From positions 62,001 to 126,000 of the forward strand of contig CAYMUL010000002.1 of assembly GCA_964393605.1 (NCBI GenBank): a stretch of DNA of 64,000 nt, in the 5' to 3' direction. Within the stretch, counting starts at the first letter, position 1, and every line of letters begins with the position of its first letter. This DNA comes from CAYMUL01 sp964393605 (GTDB lineage Bacteria; Bacteroidota; Ignavibacteria; Ignavibacteriales; Ignavibacteriaceae). Below the pieces are notes generated by a model. It ran no database searches, had not been told where the DNA came from, and saw only the letters and a program-made list of their open reading frames with translations. Positions 19,401-28,220 of this stretch are shown here, in pieces. The translations under genes and the position numbers were made by a program.

Positions 19401-20015
19401 AGTTGCTTGATCGCCAAGGAAAGCAGGCCAAACATATTTTCCTGCGCCGGCAGAGTACCATCTTTCTGGCCATGAATCGGGTTTGCCGTCGCCGTTTTCA
19501 TCGGGTGCATTAAGTCTTGCAATTTCTCTGGAGTTCGGATCAGCGTAACCTTCTTTCGGCAACCATCCCCATTTTAAAGTACCATCGGGGGAATATGCAC
19601 CTTGCGTTGTAAGGATAAATGAATCATCGACAATGTGAAGAGTATCAAAACCGCCGGAGCCGTTGTTCACCAAAACTTCACCTGCAGCAAGAGGACCGAA
19701 TTCAAATCCGTTTCCTAATCCCTGCCAAACAAGATCGCCAATGTTGCCAAGGTAGTTTGGTTTGCAGATTGATCCATAGTTGAAAAGTACGGTAGTTATT
19801 TTATTTCCTTTAATAATAACTTCACGAATTTCCCTCGGATCGCCCGAAGTTTTGAAGACATGTCCGGGTTTATAGACATTGCCAAAAATTCTCATCATAT
19901 CTTCATACGAAAGACCTTTGATGTTTATGTTTCCATATTTATCTCTTTCCTGCGCTTGTACGCCGACAATAAATAATATTAGAAAAGAAATAATTGAGAA
20001 TAACTTTAATTTCAT
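16413..20015 (-). CDS. Very large secreted protein with T9SS-type C-terminus
   Basis: 1200 residues with a signal peptide (ISFLILFIVGVQAQ). The body has calcium-binding-like Asp/Gly-rich turns (NAPDENGDGKPDSWPE, NDDDGIIDENP) and a fibronectin-like segment (VKLYWDTRAEGSVDP). It ends with VPNPYVGFSGS, LRIYTLTGELVQTI and GVYIYHVDIPGVGEKIGRFA, a T9SS sorting domain with the VxNPY variant in place of NYPNPFNPS. No enzyme motif was recognised. It lies between the TonB receptor (15-nt gap) and the PorV-like gene, so a surface partner of that receptor is a reasonable guess. Confidence 0.8.
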   Translation of the reverse strand: MKLKLFSIISFLILFIVGVQAQERDKYGNINIKGLSYEDMMRIFGNVYKPGHVFKTSGDPREIREVIIKGNKITTVLFNYGSICKPNYLGNIGDLVWQGLGNGFEFGPLAAGEVLVNNGSGGFDTLHIVDDSFILTTQGAYSPDGTLKWGWLPKEGYADPNSREIARLNAPDENGDGKPDSWPERWYSAGAGKYVWPAFLGDQATAPDEEVYFVLDDYTNYTEPRYKPFSTDTSKGGLGLDMEVRVVQFNNPLAEDLVFLVYQVTNASEKDLNRVYFGMHGDPHVGGPSDYSDDRAYFIPPSGILADPYPQRARNMVYAWDDDMKGAGGRAAGYFGWKFLESPTNSSDGRDNDDDGIIDENPANSAGNFIDGVTIPLTFGIADVTKYTAVFGAPKPRYEGDEDGDWVAAKDDIGIDGIGPDSPNYPGSDYGEGDGLPSQGWFLDNNGNNKYDLGEPIADTRLLGYKWAGSEPNFGLRDISESDQIGLTSFHAAAYTNSLPNVPKNATLMWEWLSSDSIDPNQELLGTQGDNIFNFGSGPLSLKTGESQRFSMVILFGDNRDDLVLNAETSTRVLEADYRFAQPPLKPVVKAVAGDKRVKLYWDTRAEGSVDPLSTKKDFQGYKIYRSQDFTFADVYTITDGNGVPFLGQALFDPNTGKRAQWDLIDSLSGFHPVEYQGRAVKYYLGNNTGLVHEYVDSTVQNGVTYYYAVVSYDGGNIEVGKEIPPTESQSVIQRDPITSQLIFDVNTVAVTPNPIGSGYTNAQAGINGKPTLVKGNSTGDISIQIFDDLSVENRSFKIVFDDSVTYSILDSTGVTEKFVSKDTVFVNLGKQNIQSFSFEVFDSGNNLVSPSNYALNFESGKIRGSSPGSLPSNATFTAKYRYYPVQKSKMIQGEDNNPDFFGSKIYVKNDSLTIDYAETKFLNNAATNIYDTVSHYIVSVGNAATRIKWRADYEIRWGSTDTTMKVVGTDTVYVWANPSDTARSTLSPTVKKSVLPFKVWNVTTNEPATFLVKDNNDKNKDRWNWGEVIVIQPQGETGFRTSYEVLFMPTKDTLATSILPKNGDVFFIKNKKPFRAGDEYFFTTQAATFDAAAVSDNLDQIYVVPNPYVGFSGSEAPGRLANLRGERDLQFRNLPPKCTLRIYTLTGELVQTIQKDDNTSIASWNLLSNEGQRIAYGVYIYHVDIPGVGEKIGRFAVIK

Positions 20016-20030
20016 TTTAAAACTTCCTTG

Positions 20031-22907
20031 TTACTTAAGTAAGAGTGAAAAACCTAAACGAACTTCGCGCGGGCGGCTGATTCTTTCGGGACGATTGGAA
20101 TAGTAACCGTCAAGTTGGTCAACTCCGAAAAGTCCTTTGTCGCCTCTGTTTATGCGGGTGCGAAGGTCATTAAATTCATAACTTGTTAAAATCTGTTCAA
20201 CATTGGAAAGTGCTCTGCCTGAACTTGCATAAACTGCCTGCTCATTTTCCGTATCAAATACATTTTCAACTTGCAAGAAAAGCGTGAAGTCGATATCGCC
20301 GACATTCAAGAATTTCTCGAATTTGAAATCGAGGTTCCAATTTATCGGTTGATTCGAACTCCCCTGCTGATACAGCACAGTAACTAATTGAGATGGAAAA
20401 CTTGGAGTGTAAGGTGTTCCGGTTTGGAAAGAAAAGACCGCGCCGAAATTCCAATCGTTCGGCTGAGTTAATGCAATAGTTCCGTTAATAACGTGTGTGC
20501 GGTCGAAACTGAGCGGCACTAAAAAAGTTTCGCTTTGTTTGCCCGATTGCTCACTGAAGAAAAGCTCTTCAGAAGGTTCGGTTCGGTTTCCTTCTGCTAT
20601 TGAGAATGTGTAATCAAGCGAAGCGGAGAACAATTCTCCCGCGCTTCTTCTTTTTATTAATGAAAAAGTTACACCGCGAGAATTTGCATAAGCAAGATTG
20701 GTGAGAAGATTGTACTGTCTCCCCGTATTCGTGTAAATTGATTGAGTGAAAATGTAGTTCGAAACATCTTTATAAAATCCGGTTACATCAAATTTCAAAT
20801 CATCCAATAATTGTTGTTGAAATCCAATTTCATATTGAACAGATTTTTGCGGCTCAACATTCGGATTACCGAAAGTTGGTGTTGTTCCTGCGTTCGCAAC
20901 AAAAAATTCCGGGTTAGAATATAAACTCGATAGTGATGCAATCTGATAAAAGTGTCCGTAAGATAAACGAATGATTGCTCTATCAGTAATGGGGTAAGAC
21001 ATGCTGATTCTCGGAGAAAGACTGTGTTGAATTTCAACCGGTTCGTTGTACACACTAATAAACCCGAAGAGTGAATCAACTAAATTTTTTGAAATGAAAG
21101 GATTGTATTTCGAAGCCGCGTCGAAATATTCGTAACGAACTCCGGCATTCAAAATAAACGATTCGCCGAACTCAATCTTATCCTGCACATATGCGGCAAG
21201 GTTAACCGGTTTCTTTTTGTATGTAGTTAAAAGTGCCGGCGATGTTGGTTTTCTGCGGATGATTACAAGATTTGAATCGTAAAGAAGATCCGAGTTCGTC
21301 AGATTTCCATAAGTTCCATCGCTGTTAAGTTTTCCGATTTCAACAGAGTAACCTTCAAAATCGAGATCGTGCAATCTTGTTTCGAATCCAAATTTTATTT
21401 CATGAATTTTGAAAAGTTGAGCGACTAAATCTCCTTTTATACCGAAAGTTTTTGTTTCTCTAAAAGAGCGATAATTATTCGTACCGCCGGCATACAATCC
21501 CGTGTTGCCAATCGGTCTGCTGTAAAGATTAGGAAGATATCTTTCGTCTTCAAGATTTTCATAAAGATAATATTGTCCTTCATTTTTACTGTACGAAAAT
21601 TTTAAAGTGTAAAACATGTTGTCGTCAATAGTATGCGTTAAATCTAATGACTGTACTAATGCCTGGCTATAATTTATTCCGTTACCGTCGGGATTATATT
21701 TATATGCAAAAGAATAACTTTGCGAAGAACCTTTATCAAAAACAATTTCATACTTCAATTTTAAAGTCGGTAAAAATTTGTAGCTGAGATTTCCTTGAAT
21801 GTTATAACTACCGAACCAATTCATCGGAACGGTTTTGCCATCGCCGGTCGGAAGCCCGCTACTATCGGTTTTGGAATATGGATTGAAGAAATAAGGATCA
21901 GTCGAAAGTCCTCTTCTCGGATCACCGGTTTGTGTGAAATTATCGGGAGTTGCGTAAGAGTCGGTCGGTCTGTACAATCTAATACCATATAAACTACCGT
22001 TAGAAACTTCATGCACACCGGAGATATAAAATCGTGCATCTTTAAGTTCGGGAATCGGACCTCCGAAAGTAGCTTCAACTCTTCCTCTATTCACAAGTCT
22101 TTCATCACCTTTTCCGAAGAAGAAAACTTCGTTTGTAGTTTTAGGAAATAGAGAAGTTCGAGAAGTAAAATAATCTCCGACGTAACCTCTTAAACCGAAA
22201 GAATAATTTTCTCCACCTTCTTTTGTAACATAATTAACAACACCGCTAAGCGCATTTCCATATTGCGCGGAGAAAGTTCCGGTGGAAACGGAAACTTCTT
22301 GAACTGCATTTGTCGCAAGTCCTATCGAACGCTGCTGATTATACGGGTCATTCAAAGATATTCCGTTCAGAGTGAAAGCAATTTCATTCGATCTTCCGCC
22401 GCGCACGTGAAGAGTTCCGTCATTGCCGGTAACTACTCCCGCTTGCAAACGAATTACATCGGTGATTTGATCAACGGGAAGTTCGCTGATTGTTTCGGAA
22501 TTGATTGCAACTGTCGGATTTGTTAAATCTTTTCTGATTAAAGGATTTCTCTCTCCTTGCACAACAACGGGGGGCAAATCAATTGAACCTGATGAAAGTT
22601 CGAAATCTAATTTTGTAGTAAAATCGACATTCACGCGAACGTCTTTGGTAGTAATTTTTTGATAACCGACAACGGACGCAGTAACCGAATGAACTCCAGA
22701 TGGAACATTCAGAACAACATAATTTCCATCGAGGTCGCAAGCGCTACCGAGCGATGTGCCTTCGACAAAAACATTTGCGAAAGGAATACCTTCGCCGGTT
22801 TGTTTATCTGTAACTTTGCCGGAAATTTTTCCGGTAGATTGAGAAAAAATGCCGATCGTAAATAGATTGATCAGCAGTACGCATAGTGTAATCAAACGAT
22901 GCATCAA
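20031..22907 (-). CDS. TonB-dependent receptor with carboxypeptidase-like domain
   Basis: 958 residues. Signal peptide 1-23 (LFTIGIFSQS); carboxypeptidase-regulatory-like domain about 25-110 (GKISGKVTDKQTGEGIPFAN); plug about 120-235 (LHVRGGRSNEIAFTLNGI, then GTFSAQYGNALSGVVNYVTK); beta-barrel to the end. It imports an unknown ligand, driven by TonB. A strong Bacteroidota-type promoter lies 53-84 nt upstream. It heads an operon with the 1200-aa secreted protein and PorV-like protein, a set seen in Ignavibacteria-type genomes. Confidence 0.92.
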   Translation of the reverse strand: MMHRLITLCVLLINLFTIGIFSQSTGKISGKVTDKQTGEGIPFANVFVEGTSLGSACDLDGNYVVLNVPSGVHSVTASVVGYQKITTKDVRVNVDFTTKLDFELSSGSIDLPPVVVQGERNPLIRKDLTNPTVAINSETISELPVDQITDVIRLQAGVVTGNDGTLHVRGGRSNEIAFTLNGISLNDPYNQQRSIGLATNAVQEVSVSTGTFSAQYGNALSGVVNYVTKEGGENYSFGLRGYVGDYFTSRTSLFPKTTNEVFFFGKGDERLVNRGRVEATFGGPIPELKDARFYISGVHEVSNGSLYGIRLYRPTDSYATPDNFTQTGDPRRGLSTDPYFFNPYSKTDSSGLPTGDGKTVPMNWFGSYNIQGNLSYKFLPTLKLKYEIVFDKGSSQSYSFAYKYNPDGNGINYSQALVQSLDLTHTIDDNMFYTLKFSYSKNEGQYYLYENLEDERYLPNLYSRPIGNTGLYAGGTNNYRSFRETKTFGIKGDLVAQLFKIHEIKFGFETRLHDLDFEGYSVEIGKLNSDGTYGNLTNSDLLYDSNLVIIRRKPTSPALLTTYKKKPVNLAAYVQDKIEFGESFILNAGVRYEYFDAASKYNPFISKNLVDSLFGFISVYNEPVEIQHSLSPRISMSYPITDRAIIRLSYGHFYQIASLSSLYSNPEFFVANAGTTPTFGNPNVEPQKSVQYEIGFQQQLLDDLKFDVTGFYKDVSNYIFTQSIYTNTGRQYNLLTNLAYANSRGVTFSLIKRRSAGELFSASLDYTFSIAEGNRTEPSEELFFSEQSGKQSETFLVPLSFDRTHVINGTIALTQPNDWNFGAVFSFQTGTPYTPSFPSQLVTVLYQQGSSNQPINWNLDFKFEKFLNVGDIDFTLFLQVENVFDTENEQAVYASSGRALSNVEQILTSYEFNDLRTRINRGDKGLFGVDQLDGYYSNRPERISRPREVRLGFSLLLK

Positions 22908-22959
22908 CAGCCTCTTTTGTTTTGGTGTGAGATGAACTTTGTTAGTTAAAAATTAGGGG

Positions 22960-22991
22960 CAAATATAAAACCATTCTTGTTGTTATTCAAA
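22960..22991 (-). promoter_or_regulatory. Bacteroidota-type promoter for TonB operon
   Basis: On the minus strand TTTG (22988-22991), a 20-nt spacer and TATATTTG (22960-22967) exactly fit the -33/-7 consensus TTTG-N19-21-TAnnTTTG of the Bacteroidota primary sigma factor. Transcription would start near 22953-22955, giving a 5' leader of about 45 nt before the ATG at 22905-22907. Confidence 0.7.
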
Positions 22992-23179
22992 ATGAATGAA
23001 GGATTTTAGAATTTTTTTTTCTGTTTGCAACCTCTTTAGTTTAGTCAGCATTGCGAGAAAAGAAATTCTTTGTCGGTGAATTATTATCCCGTCATTTTAC
23101 ATGCGAATTCAAATTCTCATCAACTCAACAACTTCAAACTTATATTGCAATCAAAAAAATAAAAATTTAAGGAAGATAA

Positions 23180-24520
23180 ATGTCAACATTGATGGTAAGC
23201 ATATCAGGCATTCGCGGAATAATCGGCGATGGATTAGAGCCTGAAGTATTAGTTAAATACACAGCCGCGTACGCAGATTTCATCGGTACAGGAAAAGTTA
23301 TTGTCGGAAGAGATTCACGAATTTCGGGAGAGATGGTTAAGTCAATCGTCATCGGAACTTTGCTTGCAAAGGGAATCGATGTTGTCGATATCGGAATTTG
23401 CCCGACACCAACTGTTCAATACATTGTTAAAACAGAAAAAGCATCGGGAGGAATTGCGCTCTCGGCGAGCCACAATCCCAATCAGTGGAATGCTTTAAAA
23501 CTTTTGAACAGCACAGGGCAATTCATGACTCCCGAAGAAAATCAAATTCTTCTCTCGATTCTTGAAAAAGAAAACAATTACAAAAAGTGGGATGAACTCG
23601 GAAAACTTATCGGAGATTTTGACGGCATTTCGATTCACAAAAATGCAGTGCTAAATTTGAAATACATCGACCGGGCAGCAATTCAAAAAAGAAAATTTAA
23701 AGTGCTTGTAGATTGCGTCAACGGCGCGGGCGTTTATGTCATTCCCAAACTTCTGCGCGACTTTGGCTGCGAGGTTATTGAAATGAATTGCGAACGAACA
23801 GGAATATTTCCGCGACTTCCCGAACCGCTTCCCGAAAATCTCATCGATACAATGAATGCTGTTAAATCCGCAAATGCAGATTTGGGTGTCGTCGTTGATC
23901 CCGATGTTGACAGACTTGTTTTAATAACCGATAAAGGAGAACCTTTCAGCGAAGAAAACACAATCACCCAAGCCGTAAAATTTGTACTCTCAAAAGAAAA
24001 AGGTGATGCTGTTGTAAATCTTTCCACAACACGCGCGGTTGAAGATGTTGCAAAAGAATTCGGGTGCAAAGTTTTTCGCTCACCTGTTGGTGAAGCGAAT
24101 GTTGTGAAGAAGATGAAGGAAGTCGGCGCAATTATCGGCGGTGAAGGAAGCGGTGGAGTGATTTATCCCGCGTTGCATTATGGAAGAGACGCGCTTGTTG
24201 GAATTGCAATCACTTTGCAACATCTTCTCGAATTTGGAAAATCAATTAGCGAAATGAAAGAAGCGTTACCAAAATATTTTATCGCAAAGCGGAAGATTGA
24301 TCTCGTCAACATTCAACCCGATGAAGTTTTGAATAACTTAAAGCTAAAATATTCCAAAGAAAAATTCAACGATGAAGATGGATTGAGAATCGACTTCGAA
24401 GACCATTGGGTGCATTTTAGAAAATCCAATACCGAACCGATAATCAGAATCATTGTTGAAGCGGAGAGTGAAGCATCAGCTTCATCACTCATTGCCGAAT
24501 ATGTGAAATGCGTAGTTTAG
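23180..24520 (+). CDS. glmM: Phosphoglucosamine mutase / phosphohexomutase
   Basis: 446 residues, typical of GlmM. The enzyme converts glucosamine 6-phosphate to glucosamine 1-phosphate through a phosphoserine, feeding UDP-GlcNAc for peptidoglycan and lipid A. Visible: SISGIRGIIGDGL at the N-terminus, active-site ALSASHNPNQWN with Ser97, the metal loop VDPDVDRLVLI, sugar-specificity loop GEGSGGVIYP and phosphate-binding RKSNTEPIIRIIVEAES. A related phosphomannomutase activity cannot be excluded. The gene stands alone, divergent from the TonB operon, with GGAAG 7-8 nt before the ATG. Confidence 0.9.
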   Translation: MSTLMVSISGIRGIIGDGLEPEVLVKYTAAYADFIGTGKVIVGRDSRISGEMVKSIVIGTLLAKGIDVVDIGICPTPTVQYIVKTEKASGGIALSASHNPNQWNALKLLNSTGQFMTPEENQILLSILEKENNYKKWDELGKLIGDFDGISIHKNAVLNLKYIDRAAIQKRKFKVLVDCVNGAGVYVIPKLLRDFGCEVIEMNCERTGIFPRLPEPLPENLIDTMNAVKSANADLGVVVDPDVDRLVLITDKGEPFSEENTITQAVKFVLSKEKGDAVVNLSTTRAVEDVAKEFGCKVFRSPVGEANVVKKMKEVGAIIGGEGSGGVIYPALHYGRDALVGIAITLQHLLEFGKSISEMKEALPKYFIAKRKIDLVNIQPDEVLNNLKLKYSKEKFNDEDGLRIDFEDHWVHFRKSNTEPIIRIIVEAESEASASSLIAEYVKCVV

Positions 24521-24577
24521 AATAGCTTTTTTGAAAAATGAGTTTTGGTGGACATTCTCTAAAATAATCCCAAATTC

Positions 24578-24622
24578 TATAATTATGCTTGTAAATTGAA
24601 AGTCCAACTTTTAATTTACAAG
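24578..24622 (+). promoter_or_regulatory. Hairpin overlapping start region of AAA/DUF4143 gene
   Basis: CTTGTAAATTGAAAGT (24588-24603) pairs with ACTTTTAATTTACAAG (24607-24622) across a 3-nt spacer CCA. One position is a G-T mismatch that becomes a G-U pair in RNA. The palindrome ends 1 nt before the ATG. A TATAAT (24578-24583) lies just upstream. The hairpin could hide the ribosome-binding region in the mRNA or be an operator at the transcription start. Confidence 0.65.
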
Positions 24623-24623
24623 T

Positions 24624-25781
24624 ATGATTGAGAGAAATCTACAAAAAGCAATAAAAAAATCGTTAGAGGTATTCCCTGCGATAGGAATAATCGGTCCCCG
24701 GCAAGTCGGCAAAACCACACTCGTAAAAGAGATGTTTCGGAACGATAGGGATGTAACATACATAGATTTGGAACTCCCTTCAGACTTAGCAAAGCTCGAT
24801 GATCCGGAATTTTATTTTGGTGCGCTGAAGTCTTCAACAATTGTTATTGATGAAATCCAAAGACTCCCCAAATTATTCCCAATTCTTAGAGCGTTAATCG
24901 ATAAAGAAAAGAAGGAAAGAAAATATATTTTACTCGGTTCAGCCTCTCCGACACTAATAAGAAGTTCATCTGAAAGTTTAGCCGGTCGAATAAAATACCA
25001 TGAACTTATGCCTTTTAGTTTATCCGAAATTATTGATGAAAAAGATTTTTCCCTGAATAGTTTTTGGTTGAGAGGTGGTTACCCGTTAAGTTTTTTGGCT
25101 AATGAAAATGAAATTTCTTTTAGTTGGTTAAATTCATTTAAACAAACATTTGTAGAAAGAGATATTCCGCAACTTGGTATAAATATTCCTGCGCCTCAAA
25201 TCAAAAGATTTTGGACGATGCTTGCTCATAACCACGGACAACTTTGGAATGCGTCCGCTATTGCAAAAGGACTCGGGATTACCGCACCAACAGTTAGAAA
25301 TTACCTGGATATATTATCCGAGACTTTTCTTGTTAGGCAACTGCAACCATTCCATTCTAACGTAAAAAAAAGATTGATCAAATCTCCAAAAATATATTTG
25401 AGAGATTCGGGATTGCTCCATTCATTGCTCGGAATCCGTTCGATTGATGAATTGTTAGCCCATCCTGTAATAGGATTTTCATGGGAAGGATTTGTCATCG
25501 AGGAGATAATTAAAAACTTCGGCGAAAAATTTGATTATTATTTTTATAGATCTCAGGCAGGCGCGGAAATTGATTTAATACTTGCCAGAGGAGATAGTCC
25601 AAAATTCATTGTAGAAATTAAGGCAAGTCTCGCGCCAAAACTAACCCGTAGTTTCTCTATTGCACATCAAGATTTTGCAGGAATAAAGTCCTTCGTTATT
25701 TATTCCGGGAACCAAAGCTATGAGCTGCGAAAGGATGTTACCGTTATTGCTTTAAAAGATTTTATTGCATTAAATCTTTGA
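24624..25781 (+). CDS. AAA ATPase with DUF4143 domain
   Basis: 385 residues. N-terminal AAA_14 domain: Walker A GPRQVGKTT (24-32), Walker B-like TIVIDEIQRLPKLFPILR, sensor region ILLGSASPTLI. C-terminal DUF4143: GITAPTVRNYLDILSETFLV, then LLHSLLGI, and a PDDEXK-like end FYRSQAGAEIDLILARG with FIVEIKAS. Members of this very common family are often mobile or associated with defence and stress; no activity has been assigned with confidence. The gene is bracketed by palindromes at its start and stop and stands between two unrelated housekeeping units. Confidence 0.9.
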   Translation: MIERNLQKAIKKSLEVFPAIGIIGPRQVGKTTLVKEMFRNDRDVTYIDLELPSDLAKLDDPEFYFGALKSSTIVIDEIQRLPKLFPILRALIDKEKKERKYILLGSASPTLIRSSSESLAGRIKYHELMPFSLSEIIDEKDFSLNSFWLRGGYPLSFLANENEISFSWLNSFKQTFVERDIPQLGINIPAPQIKRFWTMLAHNHGQLWNASAIAKGLGITAPTVRNYLDILSETFLVRQLQPFHSNVKKRLIKSPKIYLRDSGLLHSLLGIRSIDELLAHPVIGFSWEGFVIEEIIKNFGEKFDYYFYRSQAGAEIDLILARGDSPKFIVEIKASLAPKLTRSFSIAHQDFAGIKSFVIYSGNQSYELRKDVTVIALKDFIALNL

Positions 25782-25790
25782 TCAAAGATT
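25773..25790. repeat. Perfect 18-bp palindrome over the stop codon of AAA gene
   Basis: AATCTTTGATCAAAGATT is its own reverse complement and includes the TGA stop of the AAA/DUF4143 gene (25779-25781). It has no loop and only a modest T-rich stretch after it, so it may be a weak terminator or a cruciform site. Confidence 0.6.
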
Positions 25791-25912
25791 CGAAAACGTT
25801 TTTCAGCAGTTTGAATAAATTGTAATGTATCATTCAGGGATGTTTCCATTTAAGAATCTTTACCAAACCATCGAAGCCATTAAGCCGCTACAACCAATAT
25901 TCACACGGGTAA

Positions 25913-25971
25913 ATACAAAAAAAGAAAAACCTTCAACACAATCATGAATTAACAACATGTGTTGAAGGTTT
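25913..25971 (-). terminator. Intrinsic terminator of the degQ operon
   Basis: On the minus strand a 14-bp perfect stem, AAACCTTCAACACA (25958-25971 on the complement) with its partner at 25927-25940 and a 17-nt loop, is followed by TTTTTCTTTTTTTG. It begins 6 nt after the degQ stop. Confidence 0.85.
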
Positions 25972-25977
25972 GAAAAA

Positions 25978-27465
25978 TTATTCAGGAATTTCTATCGCAA
26001 CGAATCTTGAATTTCCTTTGTTATCGGTAACATCGAGCAAAACGGATGAACCTTTTTTCTTATTGACGATATTTTCAAAATCGTCGACGCTGTCGATCGG
26101 TTTCTTATCAATCTTTTTAATCACTAAACCCTGCCCCAAGCCTTGCGCCTGTGCATTGCTGTACGGTTTCACTTTGGTGATTAAAATTCCGGAATCAATG
26201 TTGTATGTTTCCTTCTCACTATTTTTCATGTCGCGCACAGTCAACCCGATTTCATCAAAAGATTTGGAATCAGATTTCGAATCTTTCTTTTCTTTTTCTG
26301 AATCCGAATCATCATCCTTCGCGGCAACAACATCATCTTTTCTTGCTTTCAAAATTACTTTGCGGGTAATCTCTTTGCCGTCTCTAAATATGTGTAGAAT
26401 TATTTCCGCTCCGGCAGATTTTGAAGCAACATAACTTTGCAACTGATTCGGTTTGTTAACATCGAGATTATCAATCTTCAAAATAATATCTCCCCTTTTA
26501 ACATCGGCATCTTCCGCGGCGCCGCCTGAAACAAGACTTTCCACAATCACTCCTCGCGGAGAACCGAGACCGAGTGCCTTCGCCATTGCATTATCTACTT
26601 CTCTAATTTGTACACCGATGTATCCACGATTTATTTTCCCACTCGCAATTAAATCTTTTGCAACAGACTTTGCAAGATTTATCGGAATCGCAAAACCATA
26701 ACCGATGTACGTTGCAGTGCGCGATGCAATCGCCGTATTAATTCCAATCACTGCGCCGGAAAGATCAACAAGCGCGCCGCCGCTATTGCCGGGATTGATT
26801 GCCGCATCGGTTTGTATAAAATCTTCAACTCCATAACTATCTTGAATTAAATTTAATTGTCCGCGATTTAAAGCGGAAATAATTCCCGCAGTTACAGTTG
26901 AAGTTAAAGAGAACGGACTGCCGATTGCCATCACCCATTGCCCGACGTGAAGTTTGTCCGAGTTTCCTAAAAAAGCAACAGGCAATTTTGTTGCGTTAAT
27001 TTTGATAACTGCCAAATCAGTCAGTGGATCTGTACCGATAACTTTGGCTTCGAATTTTCTTTTGTCATTCAACATCACCGTAACTTGTTTGGAATTTTCG
27101 ACAACGTGATTATTTGTTAATACGTATCCGTCATCGCTTATAATAATTCCGCTACCCGAACCTTGTTGTTCTTCGGGAACTTCAAAATCTTTAAAGGGAA
27201 AGAAAAAATCTTGATGAGGATTGTCTTTCACTTCTGCCACAACCGTGATTTGCACAATAGACGGAGTAACTTTTTGTGCGACTTCAACAAAAGCCTGGCT
27301 GAATGCGGTTGCATCGGCATTTAATGTTACCGGTGGATTTGCGGAGCCGAGATTAATATCCGCTAAACCGGGGCGAACCCATCCGAAGCCCGAAACAAGC
27401 ACTGCTCCGAATATAATTCCCGAAAGCAATAGTGCTAATCCTCCAAATAATTTTTTGTAATTCAT
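25978..27465 (-). CDS. degQ: DegQ/HtrA-type periplasmic serine protease
   Basis: 495 residues with an N-terminal hydrophobic signal/anchor (about 5-30). Trypsin-like domain: VLTNNHVVENS (His), TDLAVIKIN (Asp), TDAAINPGNSGGALVD (Ser). Two PDZ domains follow (NRGYIGVQIREVD..., and GLTVRDMKNSEKETYN...), separated by an unusual acidic-lysine linker, DDDSDSEKEKKDSKSDSK. HtrA proteases degrade or refold damaged envelope proteins. It is last in the operon bshB1-pfkB-mtnA-recO-degQ and is followed by a strong terminator. Assignment to DegP or DegQ subtype is arbitrary. Confidence 0.92.
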   Translation of the reverse strand: MNYKKLFGGLALLLSGIIFGAVLVSGFGWVRPGLADINLGSANPPVTLNADATAFSQAFVEVAQKVTPSIVQITVVAEVKDNPHQDFFFPFKDFEVPEEQQGSGSGIIISDDGYVLTNNHVVENSKQVTVMLNDKRKFEAKVIGTDPLTDLAVIKINATKLPVAFLGNSDKLHVGQWVMAIGSPFSLTSTVTAGIISALNRGQLNLIQDSYGVEDFIQTDAAINPGNSGGALVDLSGAVIGINTAIASRTATYIGYGFAIPINLAKSVAKDLIASGKINRGYIGVQIREVDNAMAKALGLGSPRGVIVESLVSGGAAEDADVKRGDIILKIDNLDVNKPNQLQSYVASKSAGAEIILHIFRDGKEITRKVILKARKDDVVAAKDDDSDSEKEKKDSKSDSKSFDEIGLTVRDMKNSEKETYNIDSGILITKVKPYSNAQAQGLGQGLVIKKIDKKPIDSVDDFENIVNKKKGSSVLLDVTDNKGNSRFVAIEIPE

Positions 27466-27479
27466 AATTCTTTATCCTT

Positions 27480-28220
27480 TTATTTTATTAAACTGATTGA
27501 TTTTAAACCTTTGAAATCCGGCACGTGATGTTTGAGATATTCCAAAAGCATTCTGATTATTGTTTTGATTTTAGAATTTCCAACACCAATCGTTTTTCCG
27601 GTTTTTAGATGAGAAATTAATGTGAAAAGTTCCGAAGAAATTTCTAAAGAAAAAATATGTTCTTTCATGCAATTGGAGCAAAGAAATCCACTGCTATAAT
27701 TAAAAGCCAGCGTTGAACCCGCTTTCAAGTTCACACCGCAAGAAATACATTCCGCTATCGATATCTCGTAACCGAGTTCGGTAAGAAAATAGAAAAAATA
27801 TCTAGCAAAGATTATCGGCGGTTCTTCTTCGGCTTTGTCAAAAAGAGTTAAAATTTTTTTTGTCCCCCGAAAAAGTTTTTTGTTCGTCTCATGTTCGGGA
27901 GCTAATTGATAAACGAGTTCGATGACTGCGAGGGCGTAATTTAATCGTTCGTAATCTTCGCGCAATTTCGGAAAGTGAAGAACGAGATCCGCCGAAGAAA
28001 TAATTTGAATATCGCGGTTTTCTTTTTTGTAAAGAACAACTTGAACTACGTTTAGCGGATCGATAATTCTTCCGACTTTTGCATTCGAGCCCCTTCCCCC
28101 TTTAATTATACCGGAAATTTTTCCGAGTTCATCGGTGTAAAGTTGAGCGATTTTACTTGTGTCGCTAAAGTTCACTTTCGAAAGAACAATCGCTTCGGTT
28201 GTGATTATTTCACTCATCAT
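27480..28220 (-). CDS. recO: DNA repair protein RecO
   Basis: 246 residues. The N-terminal OB fold (TEAIVLSKVNFSDTSKIAQL, GKISGIIKGGRGSNAKVGRI), the helical middle and a zinc finger, CISCG... then CSNCM, identify RecO. With RecR and RecF it loads RecA on SSB-coated single strands in gap repair. The stop codon of mtnA adjoins its start without a gap; two consecutive ATGs make the exact first residue ambiguous by one. Confidence 0.92.
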   Translation of the reverse strand: MMSEIITTEAIVLSKVNFSDTSKIAQLYTDELGKISGIIKGGRGSNAKVGRIIDPLNVVQVVLYKKENRDIQIISSADLVLHFPKLREDYERLNYALAVIELVYQLAPEHETNKKLFRGTKKILTLFDKAEEEPPIIFARYFFYFLTELGYEISIAECISCGVNLKAGSTLAFNYSSGFLCSNCMKEHIFSLEISSELFTLISHLKTGKTIGVGNSKIKTIIRMLLEYLKHHVPDFKGLKSISLIK

